Below are positions 53,534 through 63,821 of a DNA stretch of 64,000 bases, in pieces. Position numbers and translations under genes: made by a program. The notes beneath the pieces were generated by a model. The model was not told the DNA's origin. It searched no databases and saw nothing but the letters and a program-made list of their open reading frames with translations. The DNA comes from Microbacterium sp. LWH3-1.2. GTDB taxonomy: Bacteria > Actinomycetota > Actinomycetes > Actinomycetales > Microbacteriaceae. Position 1 is the stretch's first letter. Every line of letters begins with the position of its first letter. Location: positions 1,674,001 through 1,738,000 of the forward strand of contig NZ_JBEGIK010000001.1 of the NCBI RefSeq assembly GCF_040675855.1. Direction: 5' to 3'.

Positions 53534-56254
53534 TCAGGCCTGTGCGCCACGGCGGCGGATCCGCGCGCGGCGGATCCACTTCTCGAGCTCGATCAGCACG
53601 GGCACGAGAAGTGCCAGGCCGAGCGCCGTGAGCCACTCGTTGCCCGAGAGACTCGTCGTGCCGACGAGGCGCTGCATGAACGGCACCTCGACCGCGACGA
53701 CCGTGAGAGCGAGCGGGATCGACAGCCACTTCACCGCGTCGATGATCGGGGCGGCGAGACCCGACTCGGGGTCGCGGCGCATGACGAGGCCACCGAAGAT
53801 CGAGCCGAGCGCGCAGACCACGAACGCCATCGTGACCGGCACGTTGGGTTCGGTGGAGCTGAGCAGGTCGGGGGAGAGCAGCAGCGGCACGAGCGTCGTG
53901 ATGAAGATCAGACCGCCGTAGACGAACCAGAGCGTGACCGCGGCCGGGTTGGCGATCGTCTTCTTCGGGTCGCGCGGCGGCTTCAGCATGATGCCGTCGG
54001 GCACCGGGTCGAGGAGGATCACGATGACCGGGAAGATGGCGATGAAGAAGTTCAGGAACAGCACCATGATCGGCGTCAACGGCACGCCGTCGTTGATGTC
54101 GAAGATGCTCGCCACGAGGAACAGCAGCACGAGCGAGAACAGCTGAGACATCTGGAACCGGACGTAGCTGACGATCTTCTCGTAGATCGAGCGGCCGAGG
54201 CGTACCGCGGTCACGAGGGTGCCGAAGTTGTCGTCGACGAGGATCATCTTCCCCGCCTGCTTCGTGACGTCGCTGCCGGAGCCCATCGCGACGCCGATGT
54301 CGGCCTGCTTGAGCGCGGCGGCGTCGTTCACGGCGTCGCCGGTCATCGCGACGACCGCACCCTGCTCCTGCATGAGACGGGCCAGACGCAGCTTGTCCTC
54401 CGGGGTGACACGGCCGAACATGTGCAGGCGCGGCAGCGCCGCCTTCAGCTCGTCGTCGCTCATCGCCTGGATCTCGGCTCCGCTCGCGGCGCCCTCGCCG
54501 AGGCCGAGCTTCGCGCCGATCGCCGCGGCGGTGATCGCGTGGTCGCCCGTGATCATGCGGACCTCGATGCCGGCCTCGCGCGCGATGCGCACGGCCTCCT
54601 TCGAGGACGGCCGCAGCGGGTCGATGATGCCGACGAGGCCGACGAAGGTGAGATCGGAGACCGCCGCCATGGGGTCGTCCGCGACGAGGGCGTCGGGGGC
54701 GAAGCGGCGGAACGCGAACGCGAGGACGCGCAGGCCCTGCTCCGACAGCGAGCGGTTCGCCTCGAGGATCGCGTCGCGGCGGTCCGCGATGGGAACGACG
54801 CCCTCCATCGTCGCGACCGAGCTGCAACGGTCGAGCACGACGTCGGGCCCGCCCTTGACGTAGCCCACGAGGGTCTCGACGCCCTCCACCGGGATCTCGT
54901 GGAACGTGCCCATGAACTTGTACGCCGAGTCGAACGGCACCTCGGCGACGCGCGGGAACTTCGCCCTCGTGAGCTGGGCGTCGGCGCCCAGCTTGGCGGC
55001 GAGCACGACGAGGGCGGCCTCGGTGGGGTCGCCGATCACGGCGCCGTCGTCGGAGACCGTCGCGTCGCTGCAGAGGGTGAGCCCGAGCGCGAGCTGGTTG
55101 AACTGCGGCACCGGCAGGCCGGCCACGTGGCGCACCTCGCCCGACTTCTCGTAGCCCGAGCCCGCGACCGTGAACCACTCGCCGCGGTAGTACAGCGACT
55201 CCACCGTCATCTCGTTCATCGTGAGCGTGCCGGTCTTGTCGGAGTTGATGGCGCTCGTGGCGCCGAGCGTCTCGACATCCGTCAGGTTCTTGACGACGGC
55301 CTTGTGCTCGGCGAGCTGCCGCGAGCCGTACGAGAGCATCGCCTGCACGAACGAGGGCATGCCGGTCGGGATCGCCGAGATCGCCATCGAGATGCCCAGG
55401 AGGATCACGGACGTGATCTCCTGGCCGCGCAGCAGACCCGTGATGATGATGATCGCGACAGCGCCCCACGCGATCCAGCCGAGCACGCCGGTGAGCGAGT
55501 CGAGCTCGCGCTGCAGCGGGGACTTGGCCGGCTTGACCGCGGACAGCATCGACGCGATCTGGCCCATCTGGGTCTGCATGCCGGTGTCGGTGATGACCAC
55601 CGTCGCCGTTCCGCGCGTCACCTGGGTGTTCTGGAACACCATGTCGGTGCGGTCGCCGAGGGTCGTCTCGGTGTCGGCGAGGGTGCCGGCGTCCTTCGGG
55701 ATCGGCGCGCTCTCACCCGTGAGCGCCGCCTCCTGCGTCTCGAGCGTCGCCGAGCGCACGATGCGCCCGTCGGCGGGAACGATGTCGCCGGCCTCGAGGG
55801 CGACGATGTCGCCCGGGACGAGGGTCGTGGCGTCGACCTGCACGAGCGACCCGTCGCGGACGACCTTGGCCTGCGGGATCTGCATCTTGGCGAGGGCGTC
55901 GACGGACGCCTTCGCCTTGAGCTCCTGCCGGGTGCCGAGCACGATGTTCAGCACGACGAGCGCGCCCACCAGGATGCCGACGCTCACCTGGTTGATGAAG
56001 AGGCTGATGATCGCGACGGCGACCAGCATGACGTTCATCGGGTCGGCGAGCTGCTGCAGCGCGACCTGCCACGTCGAGGGCGGCTTCTCGGCCGCGATCG
56101 AGTTCGGGCCGTGCTCGGCGAGGCGCTTCGCGGCGTCGGCAGCGGTCAGGCCGCGGTCGCGGTCGCTGCGAAGCGCGGCGACGACGGCATCCGGATCCTG
56201 GGTGTACCAGGGGGCGTTCCCTGCCGTTTCCGGCGAGGTGTCCACGGTGCTCAT
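53534..56254 (-). CDS. P-type cation-transporting ATPase (P2-like)
   Basis: A 906-residue P-type ATPase. Order: cation-ATPase N-terminal domain (LTAADAAKRLAEHGPNSI), actuator TGES (TGESAPIPK), phosphorylated D339 in SDKTGTLT, nucleotide-binding domain (PFDSAYKFMGTFHE, KGGPDVVLDRC), MITGDHAITA and the hinge TGDAVNDAAALKQADIGVAMG, then a C-terminal membrane bundle. Ten membrane spans are expected. In the fourth span the usual PEGL of Ca2+ and Na+/K+ pumps reads PTGM (about 292-296), so the acidic ion ligand is lost there; the transported ion is uncertain. It stands alone, with TATGTT six bases before the ATG. Confidence 0.92.
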   Translation of the reverse strand: MSTVDTSPETAGNAPWYTQDPDAVVAALRSDRDRGLTAADAAKRLAEHGPNSIAAEKPPSTWQVALQQLADPMNVMLVAVAIISLFINQVSVGILVGALVVLNIVLGTRQELKAKASVDALAKMQIPQAKVVRDGSLVQVDATTLVPGDIVALEAGDIVPADGRIVRSATLETQEAALTGESAPIPKDAGTLADTETTLGDRTDMVFQNTQVTRGTATVVITDTGMQTQMGQIASMLSAVKPAKSPLQRELDSLTGVLGWIAWGAVAIIIITGLLRGQEITSVILLGISMAISAIPTGMPSFVQAMLSYGSRQLAEHKAVVKNLTDVETLGATSAINSDKTGTLTMNEMTVESLYYRGEWFTVAGSGYEKSGEVRHVAGLPVPQFNQLALGLTLCSDATVSDDGAVIGDPTEAALVVLAAKLGADAQLTRAKFPRVAEVPFDSAYKFMGTFHEIPVEGVETLVGYVKGGPDVVLDRCSSVATMEGVVPIADRRDAILEANRSLSEQGLRVLAFAFRRFAPDALVADDPMAAVSDLTFVGLVGIIDPLRPSSKEAVRIAREAGIEVRMITGDHAITAAAIGAKLGLGEGAASGAEIQAMSDDELKAALPRLHMFGRVTPEDKLRLARLMQEQGAVVAMTGDAVNDAAALKQADIGVAMGSGSDVTKQAGKMILVDDNFGTLVTAVRLGRSIYEKIVSYVRFQMSQLFSLVLLFLVASIFDINDGVPLTPIMVLFLNFFIAIFPVIVILLDPVPDGIMLKPPRDPKKTIANPAAVTLWFVYGGLIFITTLVPLLLSPDLLSSTEPNVPVTMAFVVCALGSIFGGLVMRRDPESGLAAPIIDAVKWLSIPLALTVVAVEVPFMQRLVGTTSLSGNEWLTALGLALLVPVLIELEKWIRRARIRRRGAQA

Positions 56255-56260
56255 GGCACG

Positions 56261-56266
56261 AACATA
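56261..56266 (-). promoter_or_regulatory. -10 element of leaderless promoter (P-type ATPase gene)
   Basis: TATGTT on the minus strand ends six bases before the ATG at 56254. Confidence 0.5.
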
Positions 56267-56317
56267 CCGCCGTGCCGAGACCGTGCGACGACGAATATTC
56301 GCGACGCGCCGCGGCGG

Positions 56318-57007
56318 TCAGTCGTCCAGTCGCTCGCGCAGGCGGCGGGCCACCTCGGCCGTCGGCATCGCCCGCGGGAACACGGCGACGACGACCTGGT
56401 CGGCCGCAGGATCCGCCTCGCTCTCGGGCAGCACACCGAACCGCCGACGGGCGTCGTCGAGCGCGGCACGCAGCACCGAGACAGGCACCTTCTTCGGTCC
56501 GCGGATGAGCCGTCGCAGCACGTGGTTGTGGATCGCGGTGATGAGGGCCGAGAACCCGACGGCATCCAGCGGGTCGAGGCCGGGCAGTGACGCGCGGAGG
56601 TACTCGTCGAACAGCCGCTCGTACCGGAACACCGTCACGATCTCGCGATCGCGCAGCGCCGGCACGCCTCGGACGACCGCGTAGCGCCGCCGGGCGAGCT
56701 CGGGGTCCGCCGCGAAGTGCGCGTACACGAAAACGGATGCCTCGCACACGGCCGCCCACGGATCGCGATGCGGCTGCGCCAGGAACTCGCGCAGGCGCTC
56801 GAGCAGCAGCTCGTGGTCGGTGAACACGACGTCGTCCTTACCGCCGAACTGCCGGAAGAACGTCGAGCGCGATACGCCGGCCGCCTGGGCGATCTGCTCC
56901 ACCGAGGTCTGGTCGAACCCCTGCTCGGCGAACAGTTCGAGCGCGGCGGCGACCACGGCCGCGCGGGAGGCGGCCTGGGTGGCGGAGGCGGCAGCGGTGT
57001 CGGACAT
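56318..57007 (-). CDS. TetR-family transcriptional regulator
   Basis: A 229-residue TetR regulator: AAVVAAALELFAEQGFDQTSVEQIAQAAGVSRSTFFRQFGGKDDV (about 16-60) is the DNA-binding domain; the C-terminal part is the variable ligand domain. TAGGCT lies nine bases before the ATG. It is divergent from the FAD/Rieske oxidoreductase 140 bp away and follows the start of the P-type ATPase gene on the same strand; either may be its target. Confidence 0.92.
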   Translation of the reverse strand: MSDTAAASATQAASRAAVVAAALELFAEQGFDQTSVEQIAQAAGVSRSTFFRQFGGKDDVVFTDHELLLERLREFLAQPHRDPWAAVCEASVFVYAHFAADPELARRRYAVVRGVPALRDREIVTVFRYERLFDEYLRASLPGLDPLDAVGFSALITAIHNHVLRRLIRGPKKVPVSVLRAALDDARRRFGVLPESEADPAADQVVVAVFPRAMPTAEVARRLRERLDD

Positions 57008-57147
57008 CTCGGGGAGAGCCTAATGCGCGTGCTGCGGCCAGCGCGGCACGCTCGCGCGCGCCGCGTGCCCGGTTCGGCCAGGGGCGGCTCGGTCGGCCGC
57101 TGTCAACCCCGTCGCCGTGTGTGCGGCTACCGGGCTTCACTGTGGTC

Positions 57148-58731
57148 ATGACGCCGATCTGGAAGAGAGACGCCCCCGAGGTCGTGGGCACCCCGTTCGC
57201 GTCCGGCCGCCGACGCGACGTCGTGGTCGTCGGCGCCGGCCTGACGGGCCTGTCGACCGCGCTGCTCCTCACCCGCCGAGGACTGGACGTCGCCGTGGTG
57301 GAGGCGGGGGAGGTGGGAGGGCTCGCCTCGGGAGGCAACACGGGCAAGCTGTCGCTGCTGCAGGGTGCGGTGCTCTCGGGCTTGCGCCGGCACCACTCGG
57401 CGCGGCTGGTGCGCGCGTACGTCGAGTCCAACCAGGACGGTGCGCACTGGCTCACGGGAATCGCCGACGAGCTCGGCGTGCCTTACTCGCACCGCGCGGC
57501 GTACTCGTACGCGCAGACGCCGGAAGGTGTCGGGTGCATCGAAGCCGAGCTGCACGCGGCCGTCGAAGCCGGGCTCCCGGTGCGGCGGGTCGAGCCCGAC
57601 CAGCTCGCGCAGTCTCCGTTCGACATGGTGGACGCGGTGGCGCTCGACCGCCAGGTCGCGATCGATCCGCAGCGCCTCCTGATCGCCCTCGCCCAGGCGC
57701 TGCTGCGCGAGGGAGGCACGCTCCACACGGGCGTGCGCGTCACGCGCGTGCACGCCGTGCCGTGGTGCGGGATCGAGACGACAGCAGGATTCCTCGCGGC
57801 GAACCACGTCGTGCTCGCCACAGCCACCCCCATCACCGACCGCGGTCTCTACTTCGCCAAGGTGCGCGGGCTGCGCTCGTCGTGCGTGGCGTTCGCGACC
57901 GACGGACCCCTCCCCGAAGGGCTCTACATCTCTGTCGACGGCGAGACCAAGTCGGTGCGCTCGATCACTCCCGAGGACGGCCCCGCCGAGGCCGCGCAGC
58001 TGATCGTGGGCGGCAACGGCTTCCCTGTCGGCCGCGCGTCCTCCCCGCTCGCGAGCGTCGCGGGCCTCGTGTCGTGGGCGCAGTACCACTTCCCGGGCGC
58101 CGAACCCGTCGCCTCGTGGTCGGCGCAGGACTACGCGTCGCACGACCTCATCCCCTTCGTCGGTGCGATGCCGCGCGCGCTCGGTCGCATCCGGTTCGCC
58201 ACCGGCTACGCGAAGTGGGGGCTGTCGAACGCGCCGGCCGCGGCGCTGCGGCTGACGGCCGAGATCTGCCGGGTGCCACGCCGCGCCCGCCCGGAGTGGA
58301 TGAACGTCATCTCCACGCGGTTCACGGTGCCCGCCGATCTCGCCCGCGGCGGCGTGGAGAATCTGCGGGTCGGGTGGGAGGCGGCATCGGGATGGATCGG
58401 CGCGCAGGGTGTGCCCACCCCGGTGCCGCGCCCCGCCGAGGGGGAGGGTGTCGTCGCCAACCGGGCCGGTCAGCCGGTGGGGATCTCGACGGTCGACGGG
58501 CGCACGTGCGCGGTGAGCGCCGTCTGCACCCACCTCGGCGGTGTGCTGCGGTGGAACGACGCCGAACTCACGTGGGACTGCCCGCTGCACGCATCGCGGT
58601 TCACGGCGGAGGGGTCCCGTATCGAAGGGCCGGCCCTCCGAGACCTCCCGCGCCTGCCCCGCGTCCCGGGCGAGGAGCTCGAGGATGAGCGCGCCGATGT
58701 CCGGACGACGGAGCCCACGACCGCACGGTGA
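57148..58731 (+). CDS. FAD-dependent oxidoreductase with C-terminal Rieske domain
   Basis: A 527-residue protein. A DAO-type FAD domain begins with VVVVGAGLTGLSTALLLTRRG (GxGxxG at 29-34); HDLIPFVGAMPRALGRIRFATGYAKWGLSNAP is the conserved late segment. The C-terminal Rieske module (about 430-505) has its full [2Fe-2S] ligand set: C460 and H462 in VCTHLGG, C478 and H481 in CPLHASRF. The ATG at 57148 removes a short non-coding extension. The family is annotated as a glycine/D-amino-acid-oxidase-like/Rieske protein; the substrate is unknown. Divergent from the TetR gene. Confidence 0.9.
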   Translation: MTPIWKRDAPEVVGTPFASGRRRDVVVVGAGLTGLSTALLLTRRGLDVAVVEAGEVGGLASGGNTGKLSLLQGAVLSGLRRHHSARLVRAYVESNQDGAHWLTGIADELGVPYSHRAAYSYAQTPEGVGCIEAELHAAVEAGLPVRRVEPDQLAQSPFDMVDAVALDRQVAIDPQRLLIALAQALLREGGTLHTGVRVTRVHAVPWCGIETTAGFLAANHVVLATATPITDRGLYFAKVRGLRSSCVAFATDGPLPEGLYISVDGETKSVRSITPEDGPAEAAQLIVGGNGFPVGRASSPLASVAGLVSWAQYHFPGAEPVASWSAQDYASHDLIPFVGAMPRALGRIRFATGYAKWGLSNAPAAALRLTAEICRVPRRARPEWMNVISTRFTVPADLARGGVENLRVGWEAASGWIGAQGVPTPVPRPAEGEGVVANRAGQPVGISTVDGRTCAVSAVCTHLGGVLRWNDAELTWDCPLHASRFTAEGSRIEGPALRDLPRLPRVPGEELEDERADVRTTEPTTAR

Positions 58732-58817
58732 CTGCGAGCGCGTGATCGCAGCATCCGGTCCGCTCTTCGGAACGCCGCGGCGCGTCGCTGCGGTCAGGAC
58801 CGGACGATGACCGGTAG

Positions 58818-58823
58818 TAGGCT
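58818..58823 (+). promoter_or_regulatory. -10 element, candidate sucCD promoter
   Basis: TAGGCT lies about 80 bp before sucC, giving a leader of roughly 75 bases with a good ribosome-binding site, unlike the leaderless genes nearby. Confidence 0.4.
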
Positions 58824-58904
58824 GGGGGATTGGTCGATATCTCGACGTCGAGACGCTTTCCGCGTCATCCCCACCCCCATTCGCCACCTGCGAAGGAAAT
58901 CACT

Positions 58905-60068
58905 GTGGATCTGTACGAGTACCAGGCACGAGACCTTTTCGAGAAGTACGAGGTGCCGGTGCTCGCCGGCATCGTCGCGGACACGCCGGAGGAGGTGCGT
59001 GCCGCAGCCGAGAAGATCGGAGGTGTCGTCGTCGTCAAGGCCCAGGTCAAGACCGGCGGTCGCGGCAAGGCCGGCGGCGTGAAGGTCGCCAAGACGCCCG
59101 ATGAGGCCTATGAGGCCGCGAAGGCCATCCTCGGCCTCGACATCAAGGGTCACGTCGTCAAGCGCGTCATGGTCGCCCAGGGTGCCCGCATCGACAAGGA
59201 GTACTACTTCTCGGTGCTGCTCGACCGTGCGAACCGCTCGTACCTGTCGCTGTGCAGTGTCGAGGGCGGCATGGAGATCGAGGAGCTCGCCGTCGAGCGC
59301 CCCGAGGCCCTCGCGCGCATCGATGTCAACCCGGGAACGGGCATCGACAAGGCGAAGGCCGTCGAGATCGCCGAGGCCGCGGGCTTCTCGGCCGACCTGG
59401 TCGACAAGGTGAGCGACGTCTTCGTCAAGCTCTACAACGTCTACAAGGGCGAGGACGCGACGCTCGTCGAGGTCAACCCGCTCGTGCTCACCGAGGAGGG
59501 CGAGATCATCGCCCTCGACGGCAAGGTCTCGCTCGACGAGAACGCCGACTTCCGTCACGCCGGTCACGCGCTGCTCGAAGACAAGGACGCCGCCGACCCG
59601 CTCGAGGCGAAGGCCAAGGCCAACGACCTCAATTACGTCAAGCTCGACGGCGAGGTCGGCGTCATCGGCAACGGCGCGGGCCTCGTGATGTCGACGCTCG
59701 ACGTCGTCGCGTACGCCGGTGAGAACCACGGCGGCGTGAAGCCGGCCAACTTCCTCGACATCGGCGGCGGCGCGTCGGCCGAGGTCATGGCCGCGGGCCT
59801 GGACGTCATCCTCGGCGACCCGCAGGTCAAGAGCGTGTTCGTCAACGTGTTCGGCGGCATCACCGCGTGCGACGCGGTCGCCAAGGGCATCGTGGGCGCG
59901 CTCGCCGAGCTCGGCTCGTCGGCCTCGAAGCCGCTGGTCGTGCGCCTCGACGGCAACAAGGTCGAGGAGGGCCGTGCGATCCTCCGCGACGCCAACCACC
60001 CGCTCGTGACCCTGGCCGAGACGATGGACGAGGGCGCCGACAAGGCCGCCGAGCTCGCCAACGCCTGA
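58905..60068 (+). CDS. sucC: Succinyl-CoA synthetase (ADP-forming) beta subunit
   Basis: A 387-residue beta subunit, the normal length. The GTG at 58905 follows GAAGGA by seven bases and gives the standard start [15 protein letters not shown]. An ATP-grasp domain ([54 protein letters not shown]) is followed by the CoA-ligase domain ([51 protein letters not shown]). It converts succinyl-CoA to succinate with substrate-level phosphorylation in the TCA cycle, paired with SucD. Confidence 0.97.
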   Translation: MDLYEYQARDLFEKYEVPVLAGIVADTPEEVRAAAEKIGGVVVVKAQVKTGGRGKAGGVKVAKTPDEAYEAAKAILGLDIKGHVVKRVMVAQGARIDKEYYFSVLLDRANRSYLSLCSVEGGMEIEELAVERPEALARIDVNPGTGIDKAKAVEIAEAAGFSADLVDKVSDVFVKLYNVYKGEDATLVEVNPLVLTEEGEIIALDGKVSLDENADFRHAGHALLEDKDAADPLEAKAKANDLNYVKLDGEVGVIGNGAGLVMSTLDVVAYAGENHGGVKPANFLDIGGGASAEVMAAGLDVILGDPQVKSVFVNVFGGITACDAVAKGIVGALAELGSSASKPLVVRLDGNKVEEGRAILRDANHPLVTLAETMDEGADKAAELANA

Positions 60069-60073
60069 TCTGA

Positions 60074-61003
<930 letters not shown>

Positions 61004-61020
61004 CCCGCACCAGCTCGAGA

Positions 61021-61065
61021 AGGGGGACGGATGCTGCAGCCCAGGGCTGCAGCATCCGTCCCCCT
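61021..61065 (+). terminator. sucCD terminator, perfect 21-bp stem
   Basis: Arms 61021-61041 and 61045-61065 pair perfectly over 21 bp with a three-base loop (CAG); the following bases are CCTTTCG. The stem contains the window-wide nonamer in both orientations (GGATGCTGC at 61029 and GCAGCATCC at 61049). Confidence 0.85.
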
Positions 61066-61161
61066 CCTTTCGTCCGCTGACGGAGGTCGACGCGTCGGCC
61101 GGAGCCTGCGGCATCGCCAGACGACGAGTCGACCCCGACCCGAACGGGGTTTCCGCCGCCT

Positions 61162-61167
61162 TACGCT
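61162..61167 (+). promoter_or_regulatory. -10 element of leaderless promoter
   Basis: TACGCT ends six bases before the ATG at 61174. Confidence 0.45.
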
Positions 61168-61173
61168 GGTGGC

Positions 61174-61614
61174 ATGCCGCTGACCGGAGAGTACAAGCCG
61201 TCCACGTCCGATTGGGCCCGCAAACAGGCCGAGGCGTTCGAGGCGTCGAACGGCGAGAAGGCGAACACCATGCGCGGCGTGCCGATCATCGTGCTGACCA
61301 CCGTCGGCGCCAAGTCCGGAGCCCTGCGCAAGACGGCGCTCATGCGCGTCGAGCACGACGGGCGCTACGCCGTCGTCGCGTCGAAGGGCGGCGCCCCCGA
61401 CGAGCCCAAGTGGGCAGAGAACATGCGGCGGCATCCCCACGTCGAGCTGCAGGATGCCGATGCGAAGCGGGGCTACACCGCGCGCGAGCTGTCGGGCGAC
61501 GAGCGTGTCGAGTGGTGGGCGCGGGCCGCGGAGGTCTGGCCCGACTACGACGACTACCAGCAGCGGACCGACCGGCGGATCGCGATCTTCGTGCTCGAGC
61601 CGCGCGAGGACTGA
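61174..61614 (+). CDS. Nitroreductase-family deazaflavin-dependent (Ddn-like) oxidoreductase
   Basis: A 146-residue split-barrel protein of the Ddn/DUF385 type: [64 protein letters not shown] is the diagnostic block, in which the KSG..RKT stretch contacts coenzyme F420 in Ddn. Members use reduced F420 to reduce quinones or nitro compounds. The promoter spacing implies a leaderless mRNA. The physiological substrate cannot be told. Confidence 0.9.
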   Translation: MPLTGEYKPSTSDWARKQAEAFEASNGEKANTMRGVPIIVLTTVGAKSGALRKTALMRVEHDGRYAVVASKGGAPDEPKWAENMRRHPHVELQDADAKRGYTARELSGDERVEWWARAAEVWPDYDDYQQRTDRRIAIFVLEPRED

Positions 61615-61662
61615 TCTCGGGAAACTCAGGCGTTCCTGAGCGATCCGCGTGCGTCCCGCTCC

Positions 61663-61668
61663 TAGACT
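61663..61668 (+). promoter_or_regulatory. -10 element, promoter of the deacetylase pair
   Basis: TAGACT ends 15 bases before the GTG at 61684, giving a leader of about nine bases that includes a G-run. Confidence 0.4.
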
Positions 61669-61683
61669 CGGCCCCGTCAGGGG

Positions 61684-62217
61684 GTGTCCGTGTCGGGGGG
61701 CGAACGCGTCGGAACCACCGCACGGCGGTGGGAGATCGCGCTCGCCTGCACGGCAGCTGCCGTCGTCCTCGCGGCAGTCACCGTCGCCGCGATCGTGGCC
61801 GTTCCGCCGACGATCGCGAATCTCTCGAGCGAAGTGGCGGACGGCAGCGCTCCGACCGACCTCGGGGACGCCTCGGTCGTCGTGCCCGCCGACTGGGTCG
61901 TTACGCGCGACTCGGATGAGGCGATCACGGTGCGGACGCCCGACGGCGCGCTGCGCGCGAGGCTCGAGTCGGTCGACGAGAGCCCGGGCGATGTCGTCGC
62001 CGACGCCGGGGTGGGCGCTTCGCGGTCAGAACTGCTCGCGTCCGGCCTGACCGCGGTCCATGTCGATCTCGACGATGGGCGAGTCGTCGCAGGGGTGGGG
62101 GAGCCGGATGCCGCGCCCAGCGTGCGCGTCGTCGTGCAGGTGCACCCGACCGCGGGCGATGAGCCGGCGGCGTACCGCACCGCCATCGGCGATCTGCTGG
62201 AAGGCATCGGCCGATGA
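61684..62217 (+). CDS. Membrane-anchored hypothetical protein coupled to the deacetylase
   Basis: A 177-residue protein with a single membrane segment (about 16-41, WEIALACTAAAVVLAAVTVA) and an extracytoplasmic domain of about 135 residues (ASVVVPADWVVTRDSDEAIT, VHVDLDDGRVVAGVGEP, VVVQVHPTAGDEPAAY). No known motif. Its stop overlaps the deacetylase ATG (ATGA), so the two probably work together at the cell surface. Confidence 0.78.
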   Translation: MSVSGGERVGTTARRWEIALACTAAAVVLAAVTVAAIVAVPPTIANLSSEVADGSAPTDLGDASVVVPADWVVTRDSDEAITVRTPDGALRARLESVDESPGDVVADAGVGASRSELLASGLTAVHVDLDDGRVVAGVGEPDAAPSVRVVVQVHPTAGDEPAAYRTAIGDLLEGIGR

Positions 62218-63782
62218 GGGCCCGGTGGGCGACGGCCGCGCTGGCCTCGGCGGTCCTTGCACTGTCGGCGTGCGCGCCGGCGTCCCGCGGGGGATGGGAG
62301 CCCCCCGCGTGGGCGCCCGAGGTCGTGCACGCGACCGAACCGGTCCCCGAGATCTCGGCGACCGCGGACGGGCCGCTCGGGGCGGGTATCGTGCCGTTGC
62401 GCGTGCGCAACGACGCGGTCGGCATCCAGGCACGCGTCGCGCTGCTGCCGGCCGGCTCTGCCACCGACCCGTTCAACGCCCAGGTGGAGCAGTTCGTCCG
62501 CGGGGCGATCGCAGACCGCGTGGTGGCGTCGGGGATGGCGTTCGTACCCACTCCGTCGCCCGTCGGGTCCGGGCTCGGGGACCGCCGTTGCGCTGCCGGC
62601 AGCACGCGGCTCCCGGCCGCCGAGCTCCTGGCCGATCCCGCTTTCGGCCCGGCGGGCGGCGCGGGGACCGCCGTGGTGTGCGGCATCGTCGCTGCGGGCG
62701 GGTCGATCGTGGGCGAGCGCATCCGTGTGGTCACCGGCGACCCGGCCGGCGTCCACTCCGACGCCACGACGACGCTCTACACGGACGTCGCGACCGGCGA
62801 GACGGTGACGGCCGACGGCCTGTGGGCTGACGGCGCGGCGGCCGCGCTCGGCGCTCACATCGTCGAGGCGCTGCGCCGCGATGCGGGAGCGCTCAGTCAG
62901 CGCCCGGTGGTGGTCGGCGATGAGGCACAGCTCGCGGCGATCCGCGCCGCGCTGGCGACGACCGTCCCCTCGGAGCAGGGGTTCGTCCTCACCCTGGCGC
63001 CGGGTTTCACGACGCCCGACCTCGCCGGGCTCGGCGCGCCGCCGACCACCGAGCCTCTCGAGATCGTCGTTCCCCCCGACATCGCCGCCGGTCTGGCGTC
63101 GACGCTCGGCACACGCGTGCTGGCCTCCCCCGGACAGCCCTACAGCGGACCCGTCGCGGCGCCGGCGGGAGCGCGCGTCGTGGACTGCGCGTTCGTGCCG
63201 TGCGTCGCGCTGACCTACGACGACGGTCCGTCCGCCTACACGGCCGGCATCCTCGACGAGCTTGCGTCGCGCGACGCAGCCGCGACGTTCTTCGCGATGG
63301 GCCAGAACGCGCAGGGGTACGCCGAGACCCTTGCCCGCATGACCCGGGACGGCCACGAGCTCGAGGGCCACACGTGGAACCACCCGCATCTTCCGCAGCT
63401 GACCGACGCCCAGATCACCGCCCAGATCGTCGACTCCACCCAGGCGCTCGAGGCTGTCTCGGGCCAGGACATCACCGCGTTCCGTCCGCCGTACGGCGAG
63501 TTCAGTCCGCGCGTGCTCGCCGCTGCCGCCATGCCCGCGATCCTGTGGGACATCGACACCCTCGACTGGCAGGGACCCGCCGACGACGTGCTCATCGCAC
63601 GGGCCGTCGAGCAGCCGAGCGCCGGGTCGATCATCCTCCAGCACGACACCCAGGCACCCACCGCCCGCACGGCCGGAGCCGTCCTCGACGGGCTCCTCGA
63701 CCGGGGGTTCCAGCTCGTCACCGTGCGACAGCTGTTCGGCGGAGAGCTGCCCGCCTCCGGTTCCTGGCGTCGCGCTCCCTGA
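62214..63782 (+). CDS. Polysaccharide deacetylase (NodB-type) lipoprotein
   Basis: A 522-residue exported lipoprotein (lipobox LSAC, C20). Residues 25-310 form an N-terminal domain I cannot assign. The NodB domain (about 325-510) has motif 1 TYDDGPS (catalytic Asp pair), motif 2 HTWNHPH with both zinc histidines, motif 3 FRPPYGEF, motif 4 WDIDTLDW and motif 5 ILQHDT. All catalytic groups are present, so it should remove acetyl groups from peptidoglycan or another wall glycan. It is translationally coupled to the membrane protein upstream. Confidence 0.92.
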   Translation: MRARWATAALASAVLALSACAPASRGGWEPPAWAPEVVHATEPVPEISATADGPLGAGIVPLRVRNDAVGIQARVALLPAGSATDPFNAQVEQFVRGAIADRVVASGMAFVPTPSPVGSGLGDRRCAAGSTRLPAAELLADPAFGPAGGAGTAVVCGIVAAGGSIVGERIRVVTGDPAGVHSDATTTLYTDVATGETVTADGLWADGAAAALGAHIVEALRRDAGALSQRPVVVGDEAQLAAIRAALATTVPSEQGFVLTLAPGFTTPDLAGLGAPPTTEPLEIVVPPDIAAGLASTLGTRVLASPGQPYSGPVAAPAGARVVDCAFVPCVALTYDDGPSAYTAGILDELASRDAAATFFAMGQNAQGYAETLARMTRDGHELEGHTWNHPHLPQLTDAQITAQIVDSTQALEAVSGQDITAFRPPYGEFSPRVLAAAAMPAILWDIDTLDWQGPADDVLIARAVEQPSAGSIILQHDTQAPTARTAGAVLDGLLDRGFQLVTVRQLFGGELPASGSWRRAP

Positions 63783-63821
63783 TCGGCCCCACCCTCCCGG
63801 GCCGTGGGGTAGTACTCCCGC

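Noticed and set aside
53373..55469. A 698-residue frame overlapping the P-type ATPase on the same strand
   Set aside because: It is the shifted reading of the ATPase gene; the ATPase frame has every family motif.
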